This document shows, piece after piece, positions 35,402 through 43,234 of a DNA stretch of 43,234 bases (its first letter is position 1; each line of letters opens with the position of its first letter). The DNA comes from an uncultured Chlorobiaceae bacterium (lineage in GTDB: Bacteria > Bacteroidota > Chlorobiia > Chlorobiales > Chlorobiaceae). The position numbers and the translations under genes are program-made. The notes under the pieces were generated by a model. It had not been told where the DNA came from and made no database searches. It saw only the letters and a program-made list of their open reading frames with translations. The stretch is from contig CAIPMW010000025.1 of assembly GCA_903866255.1 (NCBI GenBank), positions 1 through 43,234 on the forward strand. The letters are read 5' to 3'.

Positions 35402-36121
35402 TTACGTTATTTTTTTCTTAAATTCATCCTGTTCAACTCGATCAATCATATCCGGCCTGCGCTCTCCTGTTCGCATGAGAGCATTTTCATGGCGCCACTG
35501 TTCAATCTTTGCATGATGACCTGTCAACAGTACATCCGGAACTTTCATCCCCCTGAACTCTGCAGGCCGAGTATAATAGACTGAGTCAAGGAGTTCTGTC
35601 TGAAAAGAGTCAGTCAAAGCCGACTCACTGTCGCCAAGAACACCAGGTATCACCCTTACCAGCGCATCCATAAGGAGCAGCGCGGGTATCTCTCCTCCTG
35701 AAACAACAAAATTTCCAATCGAGATCTCCATGGTAACCAAGCTTTGCCTTATCCGTTCATCGACAGCCTTATAATGGCCACAAAGAATAATAAGGTTAAG
35801 CATCCCTGAAAGCCGGTTCGCCATTGACTGCTCAAACATCACTCCATCGGGAGACAGAAAAATCACTTCATCGTACTCTCTCTCAGACCTTAATCGTTCA
35901 ACACAGGCAAAGACCGGCTCCGGCCTGAGAACCATCCCTGCACCACCACCGTAAGGTGAATCATCAACCTGTTTGTACTTTCCAAGCCCATAATCATGCA
36001 GATTATGAACATGAATCTCAGCATGCTGTTTCCTGCGAGCAATACCAAGCAATCCATTGTCAAGCGGCGAATCAAAAAAACCGGGAATGACAGAAATAAG
36101 ATCAATTCTTACTGCATCCAT
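35402..36121 (-). CDS. trmD: tRNA (guanine-N1)-methyltransferase TrmD
   Basis: 239 aa from the ATG giving [20 protein letters not shown]; a frame six codons longer is less likely. It makes m1G37 in tRNAs, preventing +1 frameshifts, with SAM bound in a trefoil knot. Visible motifs: [31 protein letters not shown], and the knot region [21 protein letters not shown]. The tail ends with [15 protein letters not shown], typical of the family. Preceded by rimM (39 bp) and followed by rplS (13 bp). Confidence 0.97.
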   Translation of the reverse strand: MDAVRIDLISVIPGFFDSPLDNGLLGIARRKQHAEIHVHNLHDYGLGKYKQVDDSPYGGGAGMVLRPEPVFACVERLRSEREYDEVIFLSPDGVMFEQSMANRLSGMLNLIILCGHYKAVDERIRQSLVTMEISIGNFVVSGGEIPALLLMDALVRVIPGVLGDSESALTDSFQTELLDSVYYTRPAEFRGMKVPDVLLTGHHAKIEQWRHENALMRTGERRPDMIDRVEQDEFKKKIT

Positions 36122-36160
36122 GACTTCAAGAGGCCTCAACAGACCTTACAGCAAAACCAT

Positions 36161-36676
36161 TCACAGAAACTCATCATATCTTGGAACTACCATAAAGCGT
36201 TCTACAAGATTGAACTCTTCAACAAACTCCTCTATTGCAGGCATGAGAACTTTTTTCCCCCCAACCTGAACCTCATACACCTCATGGGCAGGCATTCTGA
36301 TAACATTGGTCACCGTCCCAACGCATTGACGATCACGGTCAAGAACCTTCATTCCAATTATTTCATGAAGATAAGCCCTGTTCTCTGGCTGAGGCATAAG
36401 CTGGTGGACCTCAACGAACAAGCTCCAGCCAACGAGCAGCTCAGCGTTCTCAACACAGTCCACTCCCTCAAACATCAACCACGCAAATCCCATGGCAAGG
36501 GCGGCCTTTTTCACCTTTAACCGTTCGAGATCTTCGACTGACCTTCCCGCAAAATACTCTCGTCGGGAAAGAAAACTTTCTGGAAAGTCAGTAATAATCT
36601 CAACCTTTACCTCACCCAGCAATCCTCTTGGCTTGAGAATGACCCCTGTCTGATAAAGCTCCACCCTGTCCCTCAC
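36161..36676 (-). CDS. rimM: 16S rRNA maturation factor RimM
   Basis: 171 aa. RimM binds 30S protein S19 and assists 30S head maturation. The N-terminal beta-barrel is marked by GVILKPRGLLGEVKVE and the C-terminal PRC-barrel by IIGMKVLDRDRQCVGTV and VLMPAIEEFVEEFNL. Lies 13 bp behind rpsP in the same operon. Confidence 0.94.
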   Translation of the reverse strand: MRDRVELYQTGVILKPRGLLGEVKVEIITDFPESFLSRREYFAGRSVEDLERLKVKKAALAMGFAWLMFEGVDCVENAELLVGWSLFVEVHQLMPQPENRAYLHEIIGMKVLDRDRQCVGTVTNVIRMPAHEVYEVQVGGKKVLMPAIEEFVEEFNLVERFMVVPRYDEFL

Positions 36677-36689
36677 TCAGAAAAAGTGA

Positions 36690-37100
36690 TTATGCCTCTC
36701 CGCCTGCAGCAGCCTTCGCTTCAGCCTCTTTTTTAGCATTGCGGCGACGCGACTTCACAAGCAACCCTTTCTGGCGTCGAGCAATCTGACGCTCCTGCCA
36801 CTTTTCCATCTCAACCGAAATCTCAGCTTCACTACGCCCCATACTCTTGAGCCTGAGTTCATAAAGCAATCCTGTAGTGCGAATAAGGCTGTTCACTGTT
36901 GCTGTCGGCTGTGCACCTGTCTGTATCCAATAAGCGATACGATCTTTTTTAATAGTGACAGCGTGTGGTTTGGCGGTAGGCTGATAATGGCCAACAACTT
37001 CCAGAAATTTGCCATCCCTCGGCGAGCGTGCATCGGCCACGACAATCTGGTATACCGGCAATTTTTTTCTTCCTGCTCTCTTCAGTCTGATCTTTACCAA
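36690..37100 (-). CDS. rpsP: 30S ribosomal protein S16
   Basis: 136 aa, starting [20 protein letters not shown], the canonical S16 N-terminus. It is longer than E. coli S16 (82 aa) because of a Lys/Ala-rich C-terminal tail beginning near residue 85, a feature shared by Chlorobi and Bacteroidota. S16 binds 16S rRNA early in 30S assembly. Confidence 0.97.
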   Translation of the reverse strand: MVKIRLKRAGRKKLPVYQIVVADARSPRDGKFLEVVGHYQPTAKPHAVTIKKDRIAYWIQTGAQPTATVNSLIRTTGLLYELRLKSMGRSEAEISVEMEKWQERQIARRQKGLLVKSRRRNAKKEAEAKAAAGGEA

Positions 37101-37151
37101 GGCTAAAATATTTTATGAGTTAATGTTTACTGGTAACAACCGAAATATAAT

Positions 37152-38501
37152 CTAACGTTTTAAAAACTTTTCAAGTGCAAGATTCTGCGAAGTAATTTTT
37201 CTGCCGGACTGCGACAGCTTTGAAACCGAGCGCATCATCTTTTTCATCTCCCCAAACTGTTTGAGCAGAAGATTAACCTCCTGCACTTTTGTGCCACTAC
37301 CTCTGGCAATGCGCTGACGACGACTTCCATTAATAATGTCCGGATTTTTTTTCTCCTGCTTTGTCATGGAATTGATCATCGCCTCAATAGGCTTGAAATC
37401 AAGATTTTCAAGCTCCTGCTTTGGAACCATCTTGTTCAGACCAGGCACCATCTCAATCAGCCCCTGAATTGAACCCATTTTTTTAAGCTGCTGCAACTGG
37501 TCGAAAAAGTCATTAAGATCAAACTCATTCTTCATCAACTTTTTCTGCATCTCGACAGCTTTTTCAAGATCGAGATTTTCCTGTGCTTTTTCAACAAAAC
37601 TGACAATATCGCCCATACCAAGAATTCTCTGGGCCATACGATCAGGATAAAAGATATCAAGATCATCAACCTTCTCACCGATACTGATAAATTTTATCGG
37701 CTTTTCAACAACCTGACGGATGGAGAGCGCAGCGCCACCCCTTGAGTCACCATCAAGCTTGGTCAGCACAACACCATCAAAATCAAGCTGATCATTGAAC
37801 GCTTTAGCGGTATTAACCGCCTCCTGGCCCATCATTGAGTCAACAACAAAAAGAAGCTCATCGGGCTTAAGAGCATTTTTCAGCGCTTCAGCCTCAGCCA
37901 TCATCTTCTGATCAATCTGCAGACGTCCAGCGGTATCAACAATAACAACATCTTTTGCCCCCGACCGGGCAGCCTCCAGCCCCTGAAGTGCCGCCTTCAT
38001 GGCATCCTGTTCTTCAATGGCAAAGACAGGCACATCCACCTGGGCCCCGAGTGCTTTGAGCTGATCAATTGCCGCCGGGCGATAGACATCAGCCGCAACA
38101 AGCATCGGGTTCTTCCCGTTCTTCTTGAGACGCAGGGCAAGTTTTGCGCAGAATGTTGTCTTTCCGGAACCTTGCAAACCGGCAACCATGATAATCGCAG
38201 GAAGTTTCTTCGGAGAAAGGTTTAATGGCTTCTGCTCTCCACCCATCAGATCGGTCAGCTCGTCATAAACGATTTTCACAATCATCTGCGCAGGCGAGAC
38301 GCTTTTGATAACCTGCTCACCGAGAGACTTATCTCTTATATCTTCAATTAATTTCTTTGCTACCTTATAGTTAACGTCAGCACCAAGCAGAGCCCGCTTG
38401 ATATCGCGCATGGCAAGACCAATATTGATCTCATTGATGGTGGCCTGACCGGCCAGCTTTTTAAAGGTGGCCTCTAATTTATCACTTAAACTATCGAACA
38501 T
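37152..38501 (-). CDS. ffh: Signal recognition particle protein Ffh (SRP54)
   Basis: 449 aa cytosolic GTPase that binds signal peptides of membrane proteins and 4.5S RNA. The N domain (residues 1-90) precedes the G domain with G1 GLQGSGKTT (108-116), [10 protein letters not shown], and [14 protein letters not shown]; the M domain is Met-rich ([19 protein letters not shown]) with the RNA-binding [17 protein letters not shown]. Length is typical (about 450). It heads the ffh-rpsP-rimM-trmD-rplS operon. No SRP RNA gene was found in the window. Confidence 0.97.
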   Translation of the reverse strand: MFDSLSDKLEATFKKLAGQATINEINIGLAMRDIKRALLGADVNYKVAKKLIEDIRDKSLGEQVIKSVSPAQMIVKIVYDELTDLMGGEQKPLNLSPKKLPAIIMVAGLQGSGKTTFCAKLALRLKKNGKNPMLVAADVYRPAAIDQLKALGAQVDVPVFAIEEQDAMKAALQGLEAARSGAKDVVIVDTAGRLQIDQKMMAEAEALKNALKPDELLFVVDSMMGQEAVNTAKAFNDQLDFDGVVLTKLDGDSRGGAALSIRQVVEKPIKFISIGEKVDDLDIFYPDRMAQRILGMGDIVSFVEKAQENLDLEKAVEMQKKLMKNEFDLNDFFDQLQQLKKMGSIQGLIEMVPGLNKMVPKQELENLDFKPIEAMINSMTKQEKKNPDIINGSRRQRIARGSGTKVQEVNLLLKQFGEMKKMMRSVSKLSQSGRKITSQNLALEKFLKR

Positions 38502-38662
38502 TGGTTTCCGCTTTTTTCATATAAAGCTTAAAAATGCTTAGCTTTAATTATAACAAAAAATAGCAGAAAATAAAAAGATACAATCATATCTTCATTGCTG
38601 ACCGAGGTTTTTACTGCTTTTTATATGAATAGGCACTGAACACATAACCAAACAGGCAAATT

Positions 38663-39646
38663 ATGGGAGCCAGCTTGATAGAAACCATTCTTCACTCTTT
38701 TCGCAGCAAGCGAATTGCTGTTATCGGCGACATTATGCTCGACAACTATATTTTCGGCCATGTTTCGCGTATTTCTCCCGAATATCCGGTTCCTGTTGTT
38801 GATGTCACCCACGAGGATCACAGGCTGGGAGGAGCAGCAAATGTTGCGCTAAACACTCTCGCACTCGGCGCAAAAACTATCTTAATCGGCATTACGGGTA
38901 CTGACCACAACAGGGATATACTCCTCGAGCTTTTCCGCAGTCGAGGCCTTCCAACCGAAGGGCTGATCTGCGATCCATCGAGACCAACTACCTCCAAAAC
39001 CAGAATCCTGTCGCAAAACCATCATATAACAAGGATTGACGTTGAAAGCAGAGTGGAGATCAATGATGCCATTGAGCATGAAATTCTCAACTCTTTTGAG
39101 GCTGTTGTCAACTCAATTGATGCGTTGATTCTCGAAGACTACAATAAGGGCCTTCTCAGCCCATCACTCATCAACAATATTATTGCTTCGGCAAAAGTCC
39201 ATAATATACCAGTACTTGTTGACCCGAAACATCAGAATTTTTTTGCCTATAAAGGGTGCGCCCTCTTTAAGCCGAATCTTTCAGAGATGGCAGCATCACT
39301 CGGCATTCTGCTGTACAATAACGACCAGGAGGTTGAAGAGGCCTGTCTCCTGCTTCAGCAAAAAATTCAGGCTGACACCATTATTGTCACACGAAGCGAC
39401 AAGGGTATGACGCTTTACAACGGTTCATTTACCCATATTGCAGCAACCTCTCTGGAAGTTGCTGATGTCTCCGGAGCTGGTGACACCGTCATTGGGCTTC
39501 TTGCGCTCGGACTGGCTTCGGGACTCGACATTGTGATGAATGCAACAGTTGCCAACCTTGCCGCAGCAACCGTCTGTCAGGAGGTTGGCGCTGTTCCTGT
39601 CAAATCCGAAAAACTCATCAAGGCATTTCAGGATCATCTTCAATAA
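38663..39646 (+). CDS. rfaE1: D-glycero-beta-D-manno-heptose-7-phosphate kinase
   Basis: 327 aa PfkB-family kinase, equivalent to the N-terminal half of E. coli HldE. It phosphorylates D-glycero-D-manno-heptose-7-phosphate at C1 on the way to ADP-heptose for the LPS core. Motifs: DIMLDNYIFGHVSRISPEYPVP, RLGGAANVALN, and DVSGAGDTVIGLLA with the catalytic Asp in GAGD. The adenylyltransferase half is not fused and is not in the window. It is divergent from ffh and its 3' end overlaps the convergent START-domain gene by 29 bp. Confidence 0.93.
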   Translation: MGASLIETILHSFRSKRIAVIGDIMLDNYIFGHVSRISPEYPVPVVDVTHEDHRLGGAANVALNTLALGAKTILIGITGTDHNRDILLELFRSRGLPTEGLICDPSRPTTSKTRILSQNHHITRIDVESRVEINDAIEHEILNSFEAVVNSIDALILEDYNKGLLSPSLINNIIASAKVHNIPVLVDPKHQNFFAYKGCALFKPNLSEMAASLGILLYNNDQEVEEACLLLQQKIQADTIIVTRSDKGMTLYNGSFTHIAATSLEVADVSGAGDTVIGLLALGLASGLDIVMNATVANLAAATVCQEVGAVPVKSEKLIKAFQDHLQ

Positions 39647-40256
39647 TCGAGAGATGCTGCTCCAGCTCTTTTGGCCACGGCGGGTTATATGAAGTGTCAT
39701 TTAAAAGAGTTCTCAGGTTGTTCAGTGAGTAGAATGGCACCTCAAACAACCCGGCATTACTGACAGGAGCAGGCACATCCTTGCCTGGGTCAAGATGCAT
39801 TACAAACGTGACATGCACCACATTGTGGCCATTCGGGGTAAAGACCCACATTCCTGTTGCATGTTGAACCCTGTGATACTTCGGATTAACCAGCAGATAA
39901 TCTGGCTCCTCCTTCATGGTCAGCGCAATAGCATTGTCCCCCGCTGACACCAGCCGGGAGCGCATGATCACCTCTCGCTGTTGCAGTGGCCATGGAGTAT
40001 CAATGACCTGGCGCATAACATACTCAGCATCATCGTTTTGTTCCAGCACCTCCATTTCAGTAAGATGATGAACCCAGCGAGTGAAATTTGCCATGTCGTG
40101 AAAAAGACTGATCAGCCTTTTCAAAGAGACCTGCAACTCAAGTTCTCCCTTAAAGCCATAAATATCTGAGCCGCTTACCCTGGAAGAAAAAATCTTTATG
40201 CCTTTATGTTCAACACGAAATTCCCAGTTCCCATTCAGGATTGATGCTACATCCAT
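39618..40256 (-). CDS. START-domain (SRPBCC) protein, copy 2 of a tandem pair
   Basis: 212 aa soluble protein with START-like lipid-binding fold: VKRLISLFHDMANFTRWVHH-type early helix, DTPWPLQQREVIMRSRL, and a C-terminal helix beginning at PFYSLNNLRTLL. It shares the T-x-W ... PWP-x-x-x-RE-[VI]-I ... [SN]LR layout with the neighbouring gene upstream, so the two arose by duplication. The ligand is unknown; START domains bind lipids or other hydrophobic molecules. Overlaps rfaE1 at the 3' end. Confidence 0.82.
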   Translation of the reverse strand: MDVASILNGNWEFRVEHKGIKIFSSRVSGSDIYGFKGELELQVSLKRLISLFHDMANFTRWVHHLTEMEVLEQNDDAEYVMRQVIDTPWPLQQREVIMRSRLVSAGDNAIALTMKEEPDYLLVNPKYHRVQHATGMWVFTPNGHNVVHVTFVMHLDPGKDVPAPVSNAGLFEVPFYSLNNLRTLLNDTSYNPPWPKELEQHLSIIEDDPEMP

Positions 40257-40307
40257 ACTCTCTTTTGTTATGAAATTATTTGGCCGACCTCCAGAACATC
40301 AACAACA

Positions 40308-40964
40308 TTAAACCGTTACAAACTTTTCATAATGCTGTATCACATCATTGGCTGATTGTTTAAACGGAGCATCAACCGGAGTTTTGTATTTCTCCCTCTT
40401 GACCATTTCGCGCAAATTGACCAGCGTATGGTAGGGTGTATCGATAACGGCAATGTTGGCAAGCCAGGCGGGAATCTCTCCGCCTGGTTCGATATGAAGA
40501 CGGAAAATAACCCTGCACTGCTTCTCTGAAAGCGGGATAATATTCCATGCACCCTCAAGCTCAGGCACACGGACGTACTTGTCGTTTTTTGGAAGGAAGT
40601 TCGCCACACATTCAAGCTTGATAAAAATCTCGGATGTTTCAGGATCCATGTACCCTTGCGAGCGTGTGATGATTTCACGATCAGAAACTGGCCAGGGGGC
40701 GCTGACAAGCTGATAGACAATTCGTCCTTCATTTTCTGACAACTCCTGCAGAACGCGCATCTCCCTGGTTTTCCAGACCCACTCAGTTGCAATATCAACA
40801 TCATAAAGAAGGCTCATAACGGCATGTTGAGGTGCATCAATGGTGGCGACCGCAACAAACGAGAGAAAATCGGAACTTGGAACAGGACAGGTAAATATTT
40901 TCAACCAGTCATTACTGAGGCGCAACGAACAGGTAGCGTCTTGAATCTTTTTGAATAACGACAT
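40308..40964 (-). CDS. START-domain (SRPBCC) protein, copy 1 of a tandem pair
   Basis: 218 aa. Core motifs parallel those of the next gene: [35 protein letters not shown], and [17 protein letters not shown]. No signal peptide is obvious. As with its partner, ligand and role are unknown. The two genes are 51 bp apart on one strand, and the S41 protease gene lies 33 bp upstream, so all three may be cotranscribed. Confidence 0.82.
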   Translation of the reverse strand: MSLFKKIQDATCSLRLSNDWLKIFTCPVPSSDFLSFVAVATIDAPQHAVMSLLYDVDIATEWVWKTREMRVLQELSENEGRIVYQLVSAPWPVSDREIITRSQGYMDPETSEIFIKLECVANFLPKNDKYVRVPELEGAWNIIPLSEKQCRVIFRLHIEPGGEIPAWLANIAVIDTPYHTLVNLREMVKREKYKTPVDAPFKQSANDVIQHYEKFVTV

Positions 40965-40997
40965 GATAAACCAGGATAATGGTTAATAAAAATGGAA

Positions 40998-42650
40998 TCA
41001 AGGCTGACCGACCGGCACCGTTATCGCTATTTTGACCACCGGGTCGCCATTCATGACAACGAATCTTATCTGGCCTTCTGGGCCAAAAAGCTGATGGGCA
41101 ATCTTCGATTTTACCATACGCACAATATATTTCCTCTCCCGGATAAAACCAGCCCTGTCAAAGAGAATTTTTCTTGCCTTGCATGTTTTGATGAGCAAAG
41201 CTTCAAAACCGCTCTCTTCACTATAGTCAGCACTGAAACGCGCCAGTGAACTCCGGTAGCTCTGGGCTGAGCTGCGGGGATCATCAACAAGAGAGCGTGC
41301 CATATCATCAAGAGCGCCTGACTGGTATAGCTCCTGATAAAAAGCAGCGTGTGGTTTTCCTGTCACCCAATAGTCAGGAATAATACCACCGGCATCCCTC
41401 AGTGCGGCCAGTTCGCTCTCTCCCTTCTCGTTGCCTTTGAGCGATCTCAGCAAAAGAGGAAGGGATGATGTCTTATAGACAGAGAGATCGCTGTTATTCA
41501 GATAGAGCAAACTATCCGGGTTTGCAAAGAGCTTCCAGGGAAGAATCGTTGTCATTGCCTCCTGATAATAGTGTTCACGCCCTGCAACCCCCTTCCGATA
41601 AACTCGCTGGATCTGCCTGCCCGAAGGCGTGTAATAACGGGAGACGGTCAATCGAATTGCTGAGCCATCAGCAAACGGAAGTTGACGCTGCACCAGCCCT
41701 TTGCCGAAGGAGAGTTCACCGACAACAACCGCCCTCTTGTTGTCCTGCAGTGCTCCGGCAAGAATTTCGGATGCCGAGGCACTCCCTTTATCAACAAGCA
41801 CAATGACTTCACCTTTCTCATAACCATCCCCGGACTTTGCAACATAACGCCCATTCTCCTCACCACCTCTGCGACTTTTTGTATAAACGATCATCTGCCC
41901 CCTGGTCAGGAACTCATCGGCCACCTCGACCGCCTGCTCAAGAAAGCCCCCGGGATTTCCACGCAGATCAATGATGAGCCGAGCCATACCCTCTTTCTTC
42001 AGGAGAGCAAGCGCCCGACGAAACTCATTAGCCGTCGTAGCAATGAAGCGGCTCAATCGGATATAGCCGGTGCGATTATCAAGCATAAAGGCAGCATCAA
42101 TGCTTGATGTCGATATTTTCCCCCTCGTCACCACAAAATCCAGAAGCTTGCCACTCAGAGGTCTGAAAACCTTCAGCCTGACTTTTGTTCCCTGCTTCCC
42201 CCTCAGCTTTCTGAGCACCTCCTGCCGGGTTATCCCGACCGCTGAAACGGAATCAATCGCAATGATACGGTCGCCGGGAGAAATCCCCACCGCTGCGCTC
42301 GGTCCGCCCGAAAGGGGAGTAACAACCAGAAGGGTATCGTTGACAACATCAAACTCAATTCCTATACCATCAAAATTACCATCGAACTCCGCCTGCGAGT
42401 AAGAGACCTTCTCCGGTTCGAGGTATATCGTATGAGGATCGAGATACTCAGCCATTCCCTGGATACCAGCTCCCAGAAGACTGTCGCCATTAACCTCATC
42501 AACGTAAAGATCTTTCATCAAGCTGTAGGCTTCAAAAATTTTCTTCTGATCATCAAATCCGCTATCCCTGCCACCATTAAGCCTGGTGCCGAGGAAAAAA
42601 CCGAAAACAAGCACAACAACCATCATGACAATAGTCAGTATTCGGGGCAT
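40998..42650 (-). CDS. S41 family C-terminal processing peptidase with PDZ domain
   Basis: 550 aa, longer than the usual 400-450. An N-terminal hydrophobic anchor (ILTIVMMVVVLVFGFFLG) puts the body in the periplasm. The PDZ domain (about residues 95-180; GISPGDRIIAIDSVSAVG) selects C-termini. The protease domain has LIIDLRGNPGGFLEQAVEVA and the Ser/Lys dyad in DKGSASASEILAGALQD and GELSFGKGLVQ. After about residue 350 an extra C-terminal region of 200 residues follows, without a motif I recognise. Relatives (CtpA/Prc) trim envelope proteins. No Shine-Dalgarno sequence is evident at the chosen ATG; a second Met lies eight residues later. Confidence 0.92.
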   Translation of the reverse strand: MPRILTIVMMVVVLVFGFFLGTRLNGGRDSGFDDQKKIFEAYSLMKDLYVDEVNGDSLLGAGIQGMAEYLDPHTIYLEPEKVSYSQAEFDGNFDGIGIEFDVVNDTLLVVTPLSGGPSAAVGISPGDRIIAIDSVSAVGITRQEVLRKLRGKQGTKVRLKVFRPLSGKLLDFVVTRGKISTSSIDAAFMLDNRTGYIRLSRFIATTANEFRRALALLKKEGMARLIIDLRGNPGGFLEQAVEVADEFLTRGQMIVYTKSRRGGEENGRYVAKSGDGYEKGEVIVLVDKGSASASEILAGALQDNKRAVVVGELSFGKGLVQRQLPFADGSAIRLTVSRYYTPSGRQIQRVYRKGVAGREHYYQEAMTTILPWKLFANPDSLLYLNNSDLSVYKTSSLPLLLRSLKGNEKGESELAALRDAGGIIPDYWVTGKPHAAFYQELYQSGALDDMARSLVDDPRSSAQSYRSSLARFSADYSEESGFEALLIKTCKARKILFDRAGFIRERKYIVRMVKSKIAHQLFGPEGQIRFVVMNGDPVVKIAITVPVGQP

Positions 42651-43234
42651 AGGAGGTGGGTTAATTTATCAGGATGAGAACACAGGTGATCGGTACGCCG
42701 AAACTCATTTTACCTCTCTGAAATCGAAATCACAAAAAAACATTGTGCAATCAGCAACCTGCCCGTTTCCCAATCATCCAAAGCATGTAATCAATAAGCA
42801 TATAGTACCGGATAATAAGAGATAGTAATCATGAAACTTATATAGATAAAAAAGAAATAAAACAGAACACAAAAAGCAATTTAATGATATATAATATAAT
42901 ATTTTACCAAATATAATCCGTCTATTAATCCTACACTATCTAATAGTTATAAAGCATATAATAATCGAAGATATTGCCAATACATAAGCCATTTAATTAT
43001 AGAATAATAAATATTATAGAACTAGCTAATAATGTTCACAACATATTACTCAATAATAAATTAATCACTTATGTAATAAGTTTATTAAACCTGATTATCT
43101 GTAATAATACGTTATTATAAATATTTTAATTTAAAAATCTAACCTATTAATTATGATAATTAATAATGAACATATTGTCAAATAATTTTATCATAAAACA
43201 TCTAAACATATTATCAAATAAAAACATCTAATAT
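42651..43234. other. Gene-free region becoming extremely AT-rich
   Basis: After the protease start there is no protein-like ORF. From about 42830 to the window edge G+C falls to roughly 13-20% per 60 bp (counted by eye on two lines), against about half in neighbouring genes. The sequence is full of short TAAT/ATTA words and no DnaA-box run or RNA gene is seen. The last 66 bases hold a tandem repeat. Confidence 0.7.
43169..43230. repeat. Imperfect tandem repeat at the window end
   Basis: Unit 1 (43169-43204, 36 bp) begins AACATATTGTCAAATAA and ends AAAACATCTA. Unit 2 (43205-43230, 26 bp) begins AACATATTATCAAATAA and ends AAAACATCTA, directly abutting unit 1 and lacking about 10 internal bases. 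A more diverged AACATATTACTCAATAA occurs near 43038. The array may continue beyond the window. Confidence 0.6.

Noticed and set aside
42830-43234. Replication origin or CRISPR array in the AT-rich tail
   Set aside because: No run of DnaA boxes, no dnaA/dnaN nearby, and the repeat is directly tandem with no spacers, so neither label is supported.

Overview
The window comes from a green sulfur bacterium (Chlorobiaceae, Chlorobium/Pelodictyon type). The evidence is a two-subunit ATP-citrate lyase (aclB-aclA) for carbon fixation by the reductive TCA cycle, a BciA-type 8-vinyl reductase for (bacterio)chlorophyll synthesis, and a 75-residue CsmB/CsmF-like chlorosome envelope protein next to it. All assignments rest on reading translations and motifs; no database search was run.

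Layout. 1-9500: a rubredoxin-glutamate synthase fusion, a Gdt1/TMEM165-type cation transporter, lgt, aclBA, a small RRM RNA-binding protein, inorganic pyrophosphatase and an AGCS Na+/amino-acid symporter. 9759-11336: prfC. 11436-19997: a five-gene copper/silver export cluster (TolC-type channel, CusB-type adaptor with an extra metal-binding domain, CusA-type RND pump with the full methionine triad, a periplasmic cupredoxin, and a CopA P-type ATPase). 20116-22112: an SRPBCC protein and a translationally coupled lipoprotein plus four-helix membrane protein of unknown role. 22148-23758: bciA and the chlorosome gene. 23876-24571: a VIT1/CCC1 transporter.

24578-26542 is a mobile-element scar. It holds a complete IS630-family element (13-bp terminal inverted repeats, TA target duplication) whose transposase is split by a -1 frame change and carries Asn at the second DDE position. 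It abuts a truncated ABC-ATPase remnant and lies near a tRNA-Cys gene.

26718-31789 (minus strand) is a five-gene cell-surface sugar operon: flippase-like membrane protein, GT-B-like protein, NeuA-type CMP-sugar synthetase, Fe-type alcohol dehydrogenase, DegT-family aminotransferase. The dehydrogenase plus aminotransferase plus CMP-transferase logic matches the Shewanella KdnB/KdnA route to 8-amino-Kdo, but with a different class of cytidylyltransferase and with linked glycosyltransferase-like and membrane genes. This is the best candidate for an undescribed pathway in the window.

32258-42650: a long-chain acyl-CoA synthetase, then the translation/secretion operon ffh-rpsP-rimM-trmD-rplS with a MutY-like glycosylase that lacks the Fe-S cluster cysteines, a heptose-7-phosphate kinase (LPS core), two tandem START-domain proteins and a PDZ/S41 protease. 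From about 42830 to the window edge the DNA becomes extremely AT-rich and gene-free, with an imperfect tandem repeat at the very end.
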